This document shows positions 5,474 to 6,761 of a stretch of DNA of 6,761 bases, one piece after another (positions within the stretch are counted from its first letter, which is position 1; each line of letters opens with the position of its first letter). The DNA is taken from contig JAITJK010000274.1 of assembly GCA_031278935.1 (NCBI GenBank), positions 1 through 6,761 of the forward strand. Direction: 5' to 3'. Below the pieces are notes generated by a model. The model was not told the origin of the DNA. It saw nothing but the letters and a program-made list of their open reading frames with translations, and ran no database searches. Source of the DNA: Spirochaetaceae bacterium. Its GTDB lineage: Bacteria > Spirochaetota > Spirochaetia > Treponematales > Breznakiellaceae. The position numbers and the translations under genes were made by a program.

Positions 5474-6761
5474 TTATAGGCCCAGCAGGTACTGGTTCAA
5501 GATGTTTTCCAGTCGTTCCTGTTTACCACTGGAGAGCCCCGCCGTGCCGTAGGACGACCCTAGACGGGCCAGTTCTTCCAGACTCAGTTTCCCCTGGACA
5601 AAACGAGCGCCCTCTCCCGTATCAAAGGAGGCGTAGCGGTCTTTCACGAACGCCGCGAGTTTCCCGTCGTCGATGATCCGCTGAGCCACTTGCAGCCCCA
5701 CGGCAAAGCAGTCCATGCCGCCGATATGGGCCTCGAAGAGGTCCACGGGGTCGACGGAATTCCGCCGGATCTTGGCGTCAAAGTTGAGCCCCCCGGTGGT
5801 AAAGCCTCCTACCTTGAGGATGACATGCATGGCCAAGGCGGTTTCGTAGTAGCTGGAGGGGAACTGATCCGTGTCCCAACCGTTCCGGGGCTCCCCGCGG
5901 TTGGCATCCACTGAACCGAAGAGCCCCAGGCTTGCGGCGGTTTCCAGCTCGTGCACAAAGTCATGGCCCGCAAGTTCTGCATGGTTGGCTTCAATGTTCA
6001 TCCTGAAGTCCTTGTCCAAGCCGTGAGCGCGCAGGAACCCTGCCACGGTTTCCACGTCGTAATCGTACTGGTGCTTGGTGGGCTCCATGGGTTTGGGCTC
6101 AATATAAAAGGCCCCGGTAAAGCCCTGCTTGCGGGCGTAGTCCCGGGCCATAATCAAAAACCGTGCCAGGTGCTCCTTTTCTCGCTTCAAATCGGTATTC
6201 AGGATGCTCATATACCCTTCCCGGCCTCCCCAGAAGGTGTACCCCTGGCCGCCGAGCTCAATGGTGGCGTCAATAGCCGCCTTCACTTGGGCCGCCGCGA
6301 GACTCAGCACCGCGAAGTCCGGGTTCGTAGCGCCGCCGTTCATAAACCGAGGATGGGTAAAAAGGTTTGCCGTGCCCCAAAGGAGCTTAACCCCCGTGGC
6401 CTGCTGGCGTTCCTTGGCTTTGGCCACGAGTTTCCGCAGGTTTTCCTCGCTTTCCCCCGGGGTCGCCCCTTCAGGAGCCATATCCCGATCATGAAAGGCG
6501 TAGAATTCCACCCCGAGCTTGGTAAAAAACTCAAAGGCCGCGTCCATCTTGTGTTCCGCTGCTTCCATGGGGCTCTTGGCATCGGTGATCCACGGGTGCG
6601 GATGGGTAGGGTTGCCAAAGGGATCCGCTCCGTCCGCACAGAAACTATGCCAGTAGGCCACAGCAAAGCGGAGATGATCCTTCATCTTTTTCTTGCCCAC
6701 CACTTTTTCAGGATCGTAATACTTAAAAGCCAAAGGATTGTCGCTCTTAGGTCCTTCGTAG
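5474..6761 (-). CDS. xylA: Xylose isomerase (N-terminal end cut by window edge)
   Basis: XylA converts D-xylose to D-xylulose in the cytoplasm, the first step of the isomerase route of xylose use, and needs two divalent metals. The 428 visible residues match the class II family closely: FAVAYWHSF, FHDRD with the catalytic His, LLWGTANLFTHPRFMNGG, FWGGREGY, IEPKPMEPTKHQYD, NIEANHAEL, DANRG, GWDTDQFP and NFDAK. Assuming E. coli/Thermotoga-style numbering, these place His101, Trp139, Glu232, Lys234, Glu268, His271, Asp296, Asp307, Asp309 and Asp339 in order, so the active site is complete. The TTG at 6733 is not the start: the frame continues to the edge as YEGPKSDNPLAFKYYD, a normal internal family sequence. 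By alignment with the usual numbering, about 11 residues, the start codon and the ribosome binding site lie outside. A xylulokinase gene is not in the window. Confidence 0.97.
   Translation of the reverse strand, partial: YEGPKSDNPLAFKYYDPEKVVGKKKMKDHLRFAVAYWHSFCADGADPFGNPTHPHPWITDAKSPMEAAEHKMDAAFEFFTKLGVEFYAFHDRDMAPEGATPGESEENLRKLVAKAKERQQATGVKLLWGTANLFTHPRFMNGGATNPDFAVLSLAAAQVKAAIDATIELGGQGYTFWGGREGYMSILNTDLKREKEHLARFLIMARDYARKQGFTGAFYIEPKPMEPTKHQYDYDVETVAGFLRAHGLDKDFRMNIEANHAELAGHDFVHELETAASLGLFGSVDANRGEPRNGWDTDQFPSSYYETALAMHVILKVGGFTTGGLNFDAKIRRNSVDPVDLFEAHIGGMDCFAVGLQVAQRIIDDGKLAAFVKDRYASFDTGEGARFVQGKLSLEELARLGSSYGTAGLSSGKQERLENILNQYLLGL

Noticed and set aside
5329..5676. Plus-strand 115-residue frame crossing the xylA terminator
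   Set aside because: It runs through a clear hairpin terminator and antisense to the xylA 3' end, with Arg/Pro-rich random-looking content.
6733..6735. TTG as the start codon of xylA
   Set aside because: The frame continues upstream to the window edge with the conserved YEGPKSDNP sequence, so this TTG encodes an internal Leu.

Overview
The window looks like ordinary chromosome from a free-living or gut-associated spirochaete, most likely a Treponema relative. That placement is an inference from remembered gene content: a COG5015-type flavin protein, a TPR lipoprotein next to a LysM-bearing MltD-type transglycosylase, and a bacterial-type xylose isomerase. No rRNA or other phylogenetic marker is present. 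Base composition is moderately GC-rich and looks even across the genes. I see no insertion sequence, phage gene, tRNA, rRNA or CRISPR array.

Layout, left to right. (1) 1-474, minus: N-terminal 158 residues of the diadenylate cyclase CdaA, cut by the left edge before its catalytic motifs. (2) 475-613: spacer with two small inverted repeats and a weak promoter candidate. (3) 614-1006, minus: a 130-residue FMN-binding split-barrel protein of the pyridoxamine-phosphate-oxidase-like group. (4) 1007-1375: a spacer of about 370 bases between divergent genes, with a weak promoter candidate for each side and a short direct repeat. (5) 1376-1606, plus: a 76-residue protein with two membrane segments, the only plus-strand gene. 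(6) 1630-5263, minus: a tight three-gene unit, transcribed right to left, of a TPR lipoprotein, an MltD-like lytic transglycosylase lipoprotein with two LysM domains, and a secreted protein of unknown function. The first junction is a TAATG overlap and the second a 2-base gap, so the three are very probably co-transcribed. (7) 5264-5473: spacer with phased A-tracts upstream of that unit and a strong hairpin terminator for the next gene. (8) 5474-6761, minus: xylose isomerase XylA, lacking only about 11 N-terminal residues at the right edge.

The three-gene unit is a cell-envelope module. The transglycosylase would cut peptidoglycan in the periplasm, anchored by a lipid and by LysM domains, with a TPR lipoprotein and a secreted protein as possible partners. 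CdaA makes the second messenger c-di-AMP, which often relates to wall and osmotic homeostasis, but nothing here shows a functional link. XylA belongs to pentose catabolism and is separated from the envelope unit by its own terminator. I did not find a clearly new biological system. The most interesting points are the envelope operon with its uncharacterised third member, the phased A-tracts at its 5' end, and the lack of a recognisable ribosome binding site for its first gene.
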